A stretch of DNA of 32,259 bases from NCBI RefSeq assembly GCF_014859555.1, contig NZ_JACUTY010000018.1, forward strand, positions 1 through 32,259, written 5' to 3'. Origin of the DNA: Thiomicrospira sp. GTDB lineage: Bacteria; Pseudomonadota; Gammaproteobacteria; Thiomicrospirales; Thiomicrospiraceae. The position numbers and the translations under genes were made by a program. Positions 8,378 to 15,724 of the stretch are shown piece after piece. The notes below the pieces were generated by a model. The model had not been told where the DNA came from. It was given only the letters and a program-made list of their open reading frames with translations, and ran no database searches. Each line of letters begins with the position of its first letter. The first letter of the stretch is position 1.

Positions 8378-8449
8378 CAACATACCCGCCACACTTCCTG
8401 CCTTCGGTCAGGGATCTGTTAAGTCAGAAGTGCAAAAGGCGGGTTTTTT
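8378..8449 (+). ncRNA. Structured small RNA upstream of abiF (candidate abiF RNA)
   Basis: A promoter, about 65-70 nt of strongly pairing sequence and a T-run mark a discrete RNA. The outer stem ACCCGCC (8384-8390) pairs with GGCGGGT (8438-8444). After an asymmetric internal loop containing CAAAA (8433-8437), CACTTC (8392-8397) pairs with GAAGTG (8427-8432). Inside, CTG (8398-8400) pairs with CAG (8409-8411) around C-TTCG-G, a stable UUCG-type loop. Bases 8412-8426 are left unpaired and free to contact a protein or another RNA. It ends 27 nt before the AbiF-like start codon. AbiF genes are known to be accompanied by a conserved RNA motif. The alternative is a plain terminator or leader hairpin, but the internal structure is more elaborate than a terminator needs. 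Confidence 0.62.
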
Positions 8450-8476
8450 GTATCCAGCATTTATCGAAAAGAGATC

Positions 8477-9349
8477 ATGACCCCTCGTACTACCTTTATC
8501 AAGCCTGCGCTAACACCTGAGAAACTGCTCGAAAAATATATTCAGCAGGGATTGGTTGTTGCTGAGGCGGAATATGAGCTAGCTTTACGATACTTTCGAT
8601 TTGTAGGTCCTTATCGTCTCAAAGGCTATCTTCACCATAGAATTGATTCACAAACAAAACAGCTAACTGACGAGTTAAGCTTCGACACACTGCGCCAATA
8701 TTATGAGTTTGATCGTGAGTTAAGGTTGTTAGTGATTGGTGCGATTGACCGTATTGAGGTTGCTGTAAGAACGAGTATGTCGAATGTTTTAAGCTTAAAG
8801 CATGGTGCGCACTGGTTTTTGAATCCCTCAATTTTTAATGAGACACGAGAATGGTCACATGAAAAGTTGGTTAAAACACTAACGCAAGATACGTCTAAGG
8901 CTCACAATCGTCAATTTGTAAGTCATTATTTCAAGCACTATGAATCTCCTGATCTCCCCCCTAGCTGGGCGATAAGTGAAATCGTGTCATTTGGTTTTTG
9001 GTCAAAAACCTATTCAGTGTTAAATCAGTCAAATGATCGCAAGGCTATTGCAATGAAGTTTAAAATTGACCAGCCAGAAGTGTTTCGTTCTTGGCTGCAT
9101 GCCTTAACCGTGTTAAGAAATCATGCCGCACACCATAGCCAAATTCTTTACGCACCAATTCGAGTAAAACCGAGCCATTACAAGCGAAAAGATATTCATT
9201 TCACCGCACCTGAAAGCTTTGAAAGCTTGTCAATTATTTTAGAGTATTTTTTGAGCCAAATTGCACTGGGCGAAAGTTGGGACATTCAACTTTCTCAGCT
9301 TTTTGTTCGCTACCCAGCCGTTTCAAATCAGGACTTAATGAAGTATTGA
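8477..9349 (+). CDS. AbiF/AbiD-like abortive infection protein (Abi_2, HEPN)
   Basis: The 290-residue protein has the Abi_2 layout. An N-terminal segment near residues 11-50 has the family spacing, a central helix contains ELRLLVIGAIDRIEVAVR (81-98), and the C-terminal half carries the HEPN ribonuclease motif R-X4-H as R214-N-H-A-A-H219. In the family, HEPN proteins cleave RNA, and AbiF/AbiD proteins give abortive phage resistance. They have been proposed as ancestors of Cas13. ATG 8477 follows AAAAGAGA. No protein antitoxin is adjacent; the upstream structured RNA is the likely partner. The cassette lies inside a degraded tRNA-Met island between direct repeats. The family call is strong; activity and phage target are inferred. 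Confidence 0.85.
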   Translation: MTPRTTFIKPALTPEKLLEKYIQQGLVVAEAEYELALRYFRFVGPYRLKGYLHHRIDSQTKQLTDELSFDTLRQYYEFDRELRLLVIGAIDRIEVAVRTSMSNVLSLKHGAHWFLNPSIFNETREWSHEKLVKTLTQDTSKAHNRQFVSHYFKHYESPDLPPSWAISEIVSFGFWSKTYSVLNQSNDRKAIAMKFKIDQPEVFRSWLHALTVLRNHAAHHSQILYAPIRVKPSHYKRKDIHFTAPESFESLSIILEYFLSQIALGESWDIQLSQLFVRYPAVSNQDLMKY

Positions 9350-9367
9350 TTTGGGTTATGTCGGGGT

Positions 9368-9404
9368 CTCATGTTCGGGTCTCAAACTGGGATTCAAACA
9401 TGAG
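9368..9404. repeat. 8-bp inverted repeat after abiF
   Basis: CTCATGTT (9368-9375) and AACATGAG (9397-9404) can form a stem with a 21-nt loop just after the abiF stop. There is no T-run. Its function is unknown. Confidence 0.4.
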
Positions 9405-9463
9405 GTACAAAATGGTTAGTGAATGTGCACAGTTGCGCTTCTATTTTTTACGTGATTTAATAC

Positions 9464-9504
9464 GTGCTTGAAGAAATTGATATGCAGAAACCCTTTAAAA
9501 TAGG
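9464..9504. repeat. 41-bp direct repeat, right copy flanking the abiF cassette
   Basis: Near-identical to 8302-8342, in the same orientation, with two mismatches. See the left copy. Confidence 0.8.
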
Positions 9505-9528
9505 GGGTTTAGAGATAAAGTTAGGAAG

Positions 9529-9543
9529 CCGGTGTAGCCACCA
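9529..9543. repeat. Attachment-site direct repeat, distal copy
   Basis: CCGGTGTAGCCACCA is identical to the tRNA-Met 3' end (7791-7805) but is not part of a tRNA, since no acceptor partner or anticodon arm precedes it. It marks the right edge of a 1.7-kb inserted segment carrying the integrase start, ncRNA and abiF. Confidence 0.8.
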
Positions 9544-9556
9544 TATCTTTAAAAAA

Positions 9557-9581
9557 AGCCCGTCTTATACGGGCTTTTTTA
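9557..9581 (+). terminator. Terminator-like hairpin after the distal attachment site
   Basis: AAGCCCGT and ACGGGCTT form the stem around a short loop, followed by T residues. Its position relative to the attachment sequence mirrors the terminator after tRNA-Met, so it may be the original tRNA terminator displaced by the insertion. Confidence 0.75.
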
Positions 9582-9600
9582 TTGCTAAAATTCAACGACT

Positions 9601-10041
9601 TACGTTGCAGGGCTAAAGTGGTCACAAGTCGATTTTGAACAACGAATGATTACGATTGAAGCCGAAGAGATGAAAAAAAGGCGAGAGTTCCTGATTCCAC
9701 TCAGTGATCAAGCGATTGGTATTTTGGAAGAGCTTCAACCGCTCACGGCTCACAGTTCCTTTGTATTCCATTCACCGTATGGCACGGGCAAACCAATTTC
9801 ACGCGATAGTTTGAGTAATGCGCTAACAAGAAACGGTGTTACCGAGATCAGTCCACATGGCATGAGACATACAGCAAGCACCTTGTTGCATGAAAAAGAA
9901 TTTAACAGCGATGCAATTGAGCTGCAATTGAGTCATGTGATTTCAGGGGTGAGGGGTGTTTATAACAAGGCGCAATACATCGAGCAGCGCAAGCAAATGA
10001 TGCAGTCTTGGTCGGATTTTGTATATGCATTGGCAGGCTGA
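9601..10041 (+). pseudogene. Integrase C-terminal remnant (tyrosine recombinase)
   Basis: The reading opens without a proper start around 9601 (VAGLKWSQVDFEQR) and continues through ATG 9646 to the stop at 10041. It carries the catalytic half of a P4-type integrase: SPHGMRHTAST with the H-x-x-R pair, the LSHV histidine, and YNKAQYIEQRKQMMQSW around the tyrosine nucleophile. The N-terminal DNA-binding domains and the first catalytic arginine region are missing, so it should be inactive. It lies outside the 1.7-kb abiF segment, so either two elements were stacked at this tRNA or one integrase was split and rearranged. Confidence 0.85.
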
Positions 10042-10105
10042 CTTTTTTGAAAGGTGCTTGAATATAGTTTAATATTCTATAAAAACGTAAACTATTGGTT
10101 GTCAA

Positions 10106-10903
10106 ATGTCTTCAAAATTAAATGATCTTTTAAAGATAGTTACGCCGGGCGCTTTTGTGCTTCAGTCTTGGCTGACTGAACAAGGCATAAGTAGGCAACT
10201 TGCAAACAAGTATGTTGAAAGTGGTTGGTTGAATCGAGTGAGTTCTGGCGTCTATGTAAGACCTGGTAAGCTTGCTAGTTGGTTTGATGCGCTAGCCGCT
10301 GTATCGCAACAAACGGACGTTTCAATCAGCTTGGCGGGGCTCTCCAGCTTAACCTATCAAGGTCGTGCTCACTACCTTACATTTAACGAGAAAGAAGTTT
10401 GGTTATCGACTGAATCAAAGGCAAAGCTTCCTTTGTGGTTAAAGCATTTTTCTCAACTCGAATCTCCAGACTTAGACCCAAAGCAACCAGCGTTAAGCTT
10501 TGTGCAATATAACGCATTCGATAATGTTTCCGATGCTGATTTTATAGATGTTGATGTTAACGGGGTTAAAGTAAAAGCAAGTCGCCCAGAATTGGCTGGA
10601 TTTGAATTACTTGAGCTGGTGCCTAATCAAATATCATTCGAGCATGCCGCACATTTGTTTGAAGGCTTAGTCAATTTGAGTCCTCGAAAAGTGCAGTCAA
10701 TCCTAGAGCGAAGTCACGCAGTCAAAACAAACCGACTCTATCTATTTCTTGCTCATTATTATAATCATGACTGGTTAAAGCGAGTTGACGAGAGCAGGGT
10801 GCGTTTAGGGGTGGGTAAACGCCAGATTGTTAAAGGCGGCAAGTTAGATAAAGCCTATGAAATCACAGTCCCATCAATATTTTCAGTAGGTTTAATTCAT
10901 TAA
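10106..10903 (+). CDS. Orphan AbiEi-family antitoxin
   Basis: The 265-residue protein resembles AbiEi antitoxins of type IV toxin-antitoxin systems. An N-terminal winged helix (about residues 5-55, including YVESGWLNRVSSGVYVRPG) is followed by the AbiEi_3 domain and the C-terminal signature GKRQIVKGGKLDKAYEITVP. In the family, AbiEi represses its own promoter and neutralises the nucleotidyltransferase toxin AbiEii encoded next to it. No AbiEii follows here; an AAA ATPase does. The last residues after ITVP differ from what I remember of the family, so the 3' end may have been altered when the toxin was lost. ATG 10106 is preceded by an AT-rich stretch with no clear ribosome binding site. Confidence 0.8.
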   Translation: MSSKLNDLLKIVTPGAFVLQSWLTEQGISRQLANKYVESGWLNRVSSGVYVRPGKLASWFDALAAVSQQTDVSISLAGLSSLTYQGRAHYLTFNEKEVWLSTESKAKLPLWLKHFSQLESPDLDPKQPALSFVQYNAFDNVSDADFIDVDVNGVKVKASRPELAGFELLELVPNQISFEHAAHLFEGLVNLSPRKVQSILERSHAVKTNRLYLFLAHYYNHDWLKRVDESRVRLGVGKRQIVKGGKLDKAYEITVPSIFSVGLIH

Positions 10904-10915
10904 TTTAATAATAGA

Positions 10916-10929
10916 GTATAAATTTATAC
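10916..10929. promoter_or_regulatory. 14-bp perfect palindrome, possible operator
   Basis: GTATAAATTTATAC lies 13 bp after the AbiEi stop, in the AT-rich gap before the ATPase gene. It could be an operator or part of a promoter; nothing in the sequence decides which. Confidence 0.4.
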
Positions 10930-10944
10930 CTAAATTGAATACAA

Positions 10945-10980
10945 TTAACAAAATTTGTTAACTAATGTATATTTTGTTAA
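10945..10980. promoter_or_regulatory. TTAACAAA inverted repeat plus third half-site, probable operator
   Basis: TTAACAAA (10945-10952) and TTTGTTAA (10954-10961) form an 8-bp inverted repeat around one base, and a third TTTGTTAA lies at 10973-10980, directly before the ribosome binding site of the ATPase gene. Three identical half-sites in 36 bp suggest binding of a dimeric repressor. AbiEi-type winged-helix proteins are known to bind repeats near their own genes. Confidence 0.5.
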
Positions 10981-10991
10981 AGGTGAGTTTT

Positions 10992-12182
10992 ATGGATCCA
11001 CGTTACAATCCCTTTGCGCCAGGCGCAGGAACACCACCACCGGAATTAGCAGGTCGTGACGATATTATTGAGCGCGCTACGATTTCATTGCATCGTATTG
11101 CAGCAGGTCGTGCAGCACGAAGCGTGGTGTTGTATGGTCTGCGTGGAGTCGGTAAAACAGTATTACTGCATAAACTCACTGATCTAGCTGAGGCAGAGGG
11201 TTATCTGTCTGTGGTGATTGAAGCGCCAGAAGATCGATCTTTGCCGGCAATGTTGGGTCCGGCATTACGTACGGCTTTAATTAAGATGAGTAAGCTCAAT
11301 CAAGCCAAGGCTGTGATGGTAGCGTCTCTTAGTCAAGCGAAGAGTGCATTGGCCGGTTTTATTAAAGCAGCGAAAGTTCGCTTTGATGATGTTGAAGTCA
11401 ACATCGACTTTGATTTTGAAGAAGGTTTGGCAGATAGTGGTGACTTTGAAAGCGACCTAACCGACTTGATTGTGACTGTTGGAGAATCCGCCAAACATCA
11501 TAAAAAGCCGATTGTGTTGGTTATTGATGAATTGCAATATGTTCCAGAGGAACAATTATCTGCCTTGATCACAGCGTTGCACCGTGCGAGTCAAAAGCAA
11601 TTGCCGATTACCTTGGTTGGAGCGGGTCTGCCTCAGTTGCTTGGTCAAATGGGTAAAGCCAAATCCTACGCAGAACGCCTGTTTGAGTTCGTATCCATTG
11701 ATGCACTTGATAACGAATCCGCAAAGCAAGCCATTCAAATTCCGCTGGAGCATGAATCTACCCAAATTACGGATGACGCGATTGACGAAATTATTGCTCA
11801 AACAAAAGGCTATCCCTATTTTATTCAGGAGTGGGGGAAACATGTTTGGGATTTAGCCGAGTCTTCACCTATCCAAAAAAAGGATGCATTAAATGCAACG
11901 GATGTGGCGTTATCAGAATTGGATGACAGTTTTTTTAGAGTTCGGTTTGATCGTTTAACTCCTGCTGAAAAACGCTATATGCGCGCGATGGCCGAACTTG
12001 GCGAAGGGCTACATCGTTCCAGTGATATTTCTGAGCTACTGGGGAAAGGCGCATCAACCGTAGCACCCATTCGAGCAAGGCTGATTCTCAAAGGGATGAT
12101 CTATAGCCCATCTCATGGTGATACGGCTTTTACTGTGCCCTTGTTTGATGGGTTTATGAAGCGGATTATGCCGGAGTTTTAG
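10992..12182 (+). CDS. AAA-family ATPase with C-terminal winged helix (Orc/Cdc6-like fold)
   Basis: This is a 396-residue P-loop ATPase. Walker A is GLRGVGKT at residues 49-56 and Walker B is VLVIDELQ near residue 175. The sensor-type LPITLVGAGLPQL follows, and the C-terminal region near 310-380 looks like a winged helix. I chose ATG 10992 (MDPRYNPFAPGAG) because AGGTGAG lies 4 bp before it; an in-frame ATG nine codons upstream lacks a site. ATPases of this type are widespread and often sit in accessory DNA, but a specific role is not known to me. It follows the orphan AbiEi gene by 88 bp and may form a module with it. Confidence 0.75.
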   Translation: MDPRYNPFAPGAGTPPPELAGRDDIIERATISLHRIAAGRAARSVVLYGLRGVGKTVLLHKLTDLAEAEGYLSVVIEAPEDRSLPAMLGPALRTALIKMSKLNQAKAVMVASLSQAKSALAGFIKAAKVRFDDVEVNIDFDFEEGLADSGDFESDLTDLIVTVGESAKHHKKPIVLVIDELQYVPEEQLSALITALHRASQKQLPITLVGAGLPQLLGQMGKAKSYAERLFEFVSIDALDNESAKQAIQIPLEHESTQITDDAIDEIIAQTKGYPYFIQEWGKHVWDLAESSPIQKKDALNATDVALSELDDSFFRVRFDRLTPAEKRYMRAMAELGEGLHRSSDISELLGKGASTVAPIRARLILKGMIYSPSHGDTAFTVPLFDGFMKRIMPEF

Positions 12183-12225
12183 TAGTAGCTGACTTTTAAG
12201 CTCTGTTGACATTATTGTTTAGAAT

Positions 12226-12380
12226 GGGCACCTCGATTAACCCCCGCCCGAAGGGGCTTAGCCAAGTTCGCCAGTTCTGCGTTGTGAACGTTTGCAAGGT
12301 CTAGACATTCCTTCACGTTCTCGCCTTGATCTGACAAACTTGGCGTTGCCAGAATTCATTGGGGGTTAATCGAGGTGCCC
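12226..12380. mobile_element. Intact 155-bp MITE-like element, copy 2
   Basis: The element is bounded by perfect 20-bp terminal inverted repeats (12226-12245 and 12361-12380, beginning GGGCACCTCGATTAACC). GAAT flanks it on both sides (12222-12225 and 12381-12384), a possible target duplication. Inside, GCCAAGTT (12261-12268) pairs with AACTTGGC (12337-12344), GAACGT (12286-12291) with ACGTTC (12315-12320), and AAGG with CCTT near the tip. It encodes no protein. It matches the element at 1-158. A non-autonomous mobile element is the best reading; a conserved structured RNA is the main alternative. Confidence 0.72.
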
Positions 12381-12456
12381 GAATGTATAAACGCTTCCTT
12401 GCGATGTTAACGTCAATTCATTTTTCAATAATTCAATTGCTTAAAATTTAAAGGTG

Positions 12457-12936
12457 TTATTCAAAATGAGAAAGCAGTTTTGCTTTGTCGGTTTTGATTA
12501 GGTCAAGTGGTAAGGACTTTTTTAAGTTGGTTTGTGTTTGGGCTGGCAATAAAGCGACTAACTGTTGATGGGTTTGCTTGGGAAAAGCTAAATACCAGCT
12601 TTCAGGCGACTCAGTATTAATCAGCTCTTTGATATCATCGCCAATTTTATTAAGGCCGCGTTTCGCCATTTCGGTTTCTAGGTTGTGATTTTCGCCACTC
12701 GCGTTATTGAAGTTACCGGCTTGGTCACTGACTAAATCGCTGGTTTTCTGGCGAGCTTCGTTGTAGTCAAATTCTTTAATCAGTTGCATTTGAGTGTTGA
12801 TTTTTGGTGTGCCTTGGTGTCGGGTATGGCTTATTTGGCTTGTTTCTTGGCGATCCATGGCCGGTGTTTGAATAACACGGTAAGCGGTAAGATGGCTTAA
12901 ATTGCCAATAACTAAAATGGCTTGATTGAACTTCAT
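12457..12936 (-). CDS. Host-attachment family protein
   Basis: The 159-residue product resembles the family annotated as 'protein required for attachment to host cells' (Host_attach). The N-terminal strand MKFNQAILVIGN, the mid segment with Y-N-E-A-R, and the C-terminal half with a WYLAFPKQTHQQLVALLP strand-helix, then DLIKTDKAKLLSHF, follow the family pattern. The family resembles eRF1 domain 1-like or baeRF folds, and its biochemical role is not settled. ATG 12936 is preceded on its strand by CTGGAGG. It is divergent from the DUF1840 gene and shares a 140-bp intergenic region with it. It probably does not reflect host association. Confidence 0.75.
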   Translation of the reverse strand: MKFNQAILVIGNLSHLTAYRVIQTPAMDRQETSQISHTRHQGTPKINTQMQLIKEFDYNEARQKTSDLVSDQAGNFNNASGENHNLETEMAKRGLNKIGDDIKELINTESPESWYLAFPKQTHQQLVALLPAQTQTNLKKSLPLDLIKTDKAKLLSHFE

Positions 12937-13031
12937 GGTGACCTCCAGATTGGAATTCGAATGAAAACTTCAATATTAATCATAACCCTATCTAGAATTT
13001 AATCAACCAGACGAATAAGGCTATTTGATGA

Positions 13032-13047
13032 ATGCCAGTTATGGCAT
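13032..13047. promoter_or_regulatory. ATGCCA-N4-TGGCAT inverted repeat, possible operator
   Basis: A 6-bp inverted repeat (13032-13037 and 13042-13047) lies 30 bp before the DUF1840 start, in the divergent promoter region. The regulator is unknown. Confidence 0.35.
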
Positions 13048-13076
13048 ACTGAATATAAGATTAATAGGAGCGCAAA

Positions 13077-13373
13077 ATGATTCATTTTCAAACTAAAAAT
13101 CACGCAGACGTCAGCATGTTTGATCATGTCGCATTAAAATTAATTGGTTTAATGGGGCACAGTGGTAGTGTGCCGGGTGCATTAACCGAAGACGAAATTG
13201 AGCCGGCTTTAAAAAAGTTAAGTGATGCCGTGACCAACCCATCCGCGCAATCGGGTGAGGATTGGGATGATGATTCAGTGAGTTTAGCGCATCGCGCACA
13301 ACCGTTATTAGACTTATTAAATGCGGCAAAAAACGGACATAATCATGTCATCTGGGAAAAGACATTACGTTAA
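13077..13373 (+). CDS. DUF1840 domain-containing protein
   Basis: The 98-residue protein shows the DUF1840 pattern: an F-x-T/S-K start, MFDHVALKLIGLMGHSGSVPGALTEDEI in the first half and a C-terminal helix with AQPLLDLLNAAKNGHNHVIWE. Members are small cytoplasmic proteins with no established function. ATG 13077 follows AATAGGAG. It ends 50 bp before the TonB receptor gene, without an obvious terminator between them. Confidence 0.85.
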   Translation: MIHFQTKNHADVSMFDHVALKLIGLMGHSGSVPGALTEDEIEPALKKLSDAVTNPSAQSGEDWDDDSVSLAHRAQPLLDLLNAAKNGHNHVIWEKTLR

Positions 13374-13423
13374 TATAGAATAACCAAGCTAAAATTAATT
13401 AAAAACAACATAACGAATTTTTT

Positions 13424-15592
13424 ATGCTTAAACGTCAATTAGCTACCTTGATTTTTTCTATTGGCTTTCTGCCATTTCAATTACACGCCAACGATCCAGA
13501 TGAACAAGCCTATCAAGAGTTAATGGCGTTATTAAACGCCCAAACCGAGCTGGTCACCCGCACAAAAGTGAACGCGGACTATGTGCCGGGATCAATTAGT
13601 GTTTTACGTGGCACTGAGTTAATGCGTTATGGCGTTCGAACCGTTAAAGACGCCTTGTCTATGACGACTTCGATTGAGATTCAGCCGAATCATTTGGGGC
13701 AGTCGGTTTTAGTCATGCGCGGGTTAGGTACGCCTTATTCCGGCGGCACGGTTAAGCTGATGCTTGACGATGTTAATATGGTGAGTGCTTCTGCGGGATA
13801 CAGTGAAGGCATTTTACATATGCCGATCGAGCAGGTTGAACGCATTGAAATTATTCGTGGGGCCTCATCGGTGTTGCATGGTGACTTTGCTTATTCGGGT
13901 GTGGTAAATGTGGTTTCCAAAAAAGACCGTCACCTGTCTGTCGGATTCGGCAGTCGTGCTTACACACAGGTTAGTGCCAGCGAGCAGTTTGAATCTGAGT
14001 CCAAGCAGAGCCGGCTTTCATTAAGTTTTTCGCAATGGCAACAAGACAAAAGCGGTCGTCGAGCCGAAGGCGATGTATTAACTGAGGCTGATCCTTTATT
14101 CGGTGCGGGTGGTGCTTTAGCCGCTTATTCACAAGCACCAGGCCTGGTGAATGATCGCAAAGCTTATCGTAATCTGCTGATGAGTTTTTCTCATAACGAT
14201 ACCGAGTTTTATTGGCAAGCACAGGAATATAAAACCGGTGATTATTATGGTTTAATCGAGTTTTTGCCCAAACAAACGCAAGATTATAACCAGCGTTATC
14301 GCGATATGTTACTGGGTGTGCGCCAAAGCAGCCGATTAAATGCGGATTGGAATTATGAATGGCATCTGGGCGCGCAGCAAAGAAATCATCAGTTAAAGAC
14401 CTTGTACACTTCTGAAGACATAGATTTTATGCAAGAGACACCATACAGTCGGTTTGCTTATGAAAGCCCAGTTGAAAGTTATTTGACCGAACGTGTGATG
14501 AATCTGTCCGGTCATCTGGTTTACGACGCGCTGTCATCCCACCGAGTTTTAGTCGGAGCCGACATCGAGCGAGTCGAGCTTATTAAATTAAGTTCAGATT
14601 CAATTCTAGGCAATGGGGATGACATACGGAAAAGTCTTGAACAAGGTTCTGAGGGCGATATGCGTCATGTGTTGGCGGTTTATTTGCAAGATGAATGGCG
14701 TCCACATGATCGTTTTACTTTAACCACAGGGCTACGCGCGCAAAAAGCCTTTATTAGTTATCAAGATCGAACAGATGAAGATGATATCCGTCAGGATAAG
14801 CCGTTTGAAAAGTTGGAAGAGCTTAATATCACCCCAAAAATTGCCGCGGTTTGGCGATTAAATGATCAACATATTGTTAAAGCGCAATACAGTCGTTCCT
14901 TGATTACCCCGCCCATTGGTCAAGTCACCAATGTAGGTCAAGCACCTGAGCCTAAACCCTATACCAGTGAAACCGATCACTATGAGCTTGGTTATGTTTT
15001 TCAGGGTTTAAAGCAAACGCACCGTATTACCGGTTTTTATTCAGACTATAACAATATGCCTAAGGGCACGGTTTATTATGAATATTTTGATGGTGGTCGT
15101 GATGAGGCCGAGCCATTTAATAATGTTCGTTCGAAAGGACTTGAATGGGATACGGAGTTCAACTTAATTCGTGGCTTAAACGGGTTTGCAAATGCAAGTT
15201 GGCTGGAAACGAAAGACGCCGATAACGATGTGCGTTTAGTCGGCTCAACCGATCGAATGGCGGCATTGGGTTTAAATTATGAACTTAACCCACAATGGCG
15301 CTTGGCGGTTTGGTCTAAATATATTGGCGAACGCTTCCGAGAGCCTTATGATTCACGCGAAAACCTAAAGCCCTATAGTGTAACGAACTTAACCGCTTCT
15401 TATGCGAGTGAGACGTTTAAAGGCTTGGTATTTAGGCTGGGTGTAGAGAATTTGGCTGACAGCGAACAATATTATGCTTCGCCGGTGAATGGCACCTTGT
15501 CAGGATTAGCTGGTGAATTCATTGCCGCCTACCAAGCTGATTATCTAGGAACGGGTCGTCAGTTCTGGGCGAAGATGCACTATGCGTTTTAA
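13424..15592 (+). CDS. TonB-dependent outer-membrane receptor
   Basis: The 722-residue protein has a Sec signal peptide (residues 1-22, cleaved near LHA-ND). A plug domain follows, with YVPGSISVLRGTEL, RTVKDALSM and IEQVERIEIIRGASSVLHGDFAYSGVVNVVSKK (about 138-170). The 22-strand beta-barrel closes with a terminal phenylalanine (AKMHYAF). Such receptors import siderophores, haem, cobalamin or other scarce ligands using the TonB-ExbBD complex. No transporter or regulator gene is adjacent, so the substrate is unknown. A perfect iterated palindrome (14137-14148) encodes P-G-L inside the barrel. ATG 13424 has only a weak upstream site. Confidence 0.9.
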   Translation: MLKRQLATLIFSIGFLPFQLHANDPDEQAYQELMALLNAQTELVTRTKVNADYVPGSISVLRGTELMRYGVRTVKDALSMTTSIEIQPNHLGQSVLVMRGLGTPYSGGTVKLMLDDVNMVSASAGYSEGILHMPIEQVERIEIIRGASSVLHGDFAYSGVVNVVSKKDRHLSVGFGSRAYTQVSASEQFESESKQSRLSLSFSQWQQDKSGRRAEGDVLTEADPLFGAGGALAAYSQAPGLVNDRKAYRNLLMSFSHNDTEFYWQAQEYKTGDYYGLIEFLPKQTQDYNQRYRDMLLGVRQSSRLNADWNYEWHLGAQQRNHQLKTLYTSEDIDFMQETPYSRFAYESPVESYLTERVMNLSGHLVYDALSSHRVLVGADIERVELIKLSSDSILGNGDDIRKSLEQGSEGDMRHVLAVYLQDEWRPHDRFTLTTGLRAQKAFISYQDRTDEDDIRQDKPFEKLEELNITPKIAAVWRLNDQHIVKAQYSRSLITPPIGQVTNVGQAPEPKPYTSETDHYELGYVFQGLKQTHRITGFYSDYNNMPKGTVYYEYFDGGRDEAEPFNNVRSKGLEWDTEFNLIRGLNGFANASWLETKDADNDVRLVGSTDRMAALGLNYELNPQWRLAVWSKYIGERFREPYDSRENLKPYSVTNLTASYASETFKGLVFRLGVENLADSEQYYASPVNGTLSGLAGEFIAAYQADYLGTGRQFWAKMHYAF
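14136..14149. repeat. Iterated palindrome inside the TonB receptor gene
   Basis: CACCAGGCCTGGTG, perfect over 14 bp, read in the frame that gives Pro-Gly-Leu. Confidence 0.9.
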
Positions 15593-15629
15593 ACAATTGG
15601 TGTAGTGGTTGGTCAGATTTTATTGAACC

Positions 15630-15641
15630 ACCAGGCCTGGT
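15630..15641. repeat. Iterated palindrome after the TonB receptor gene
   Basis: Perfect ACCAGGCCTGGT, 38 bp after the receptor stop, with the left arm extended to ACCACCAGG. No T-run follows. Confidence 0.9.
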
Positions 15642-15724
15642 CGCCTGTGAATTGGTCGCATAACTAGCCGGTAAAGACTATGTGACCAGCTCATAACATG
15701 CCGTCAGTATGCCATTATTAAGCC

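Noticed and set aside
8378-8449. Hairpin as a simple terminator of an upstream gene
   Set aside because: A full promoter lies immediately before it and no gene runs into it. The internal stems exceed what a terminator needs. It could still double as an attenuator.
8477-9349. The AbiF-like protein as a Cas13 or CRISPR component
   Set aside because: It is only 290 residues with a single HEPN motif, and no CRISPR array or cas gene is present in the window. It fits AbiF, not Cas13.
9471-9540. Reading similar to an Old Yellow Enzyme start (KPFKIGGLEIK)
   Set aside because: It is very short, the repeat copy at 8302-8342 breaks the frame, and the sequence is explained as a direct repeat.
12776-12973. 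Overlapping minus-strand reading across the host-attachment gene start
   Set aside because: It is a shadow of the host-attachment gene in another frame, without family similarity or a ribosome binding site.
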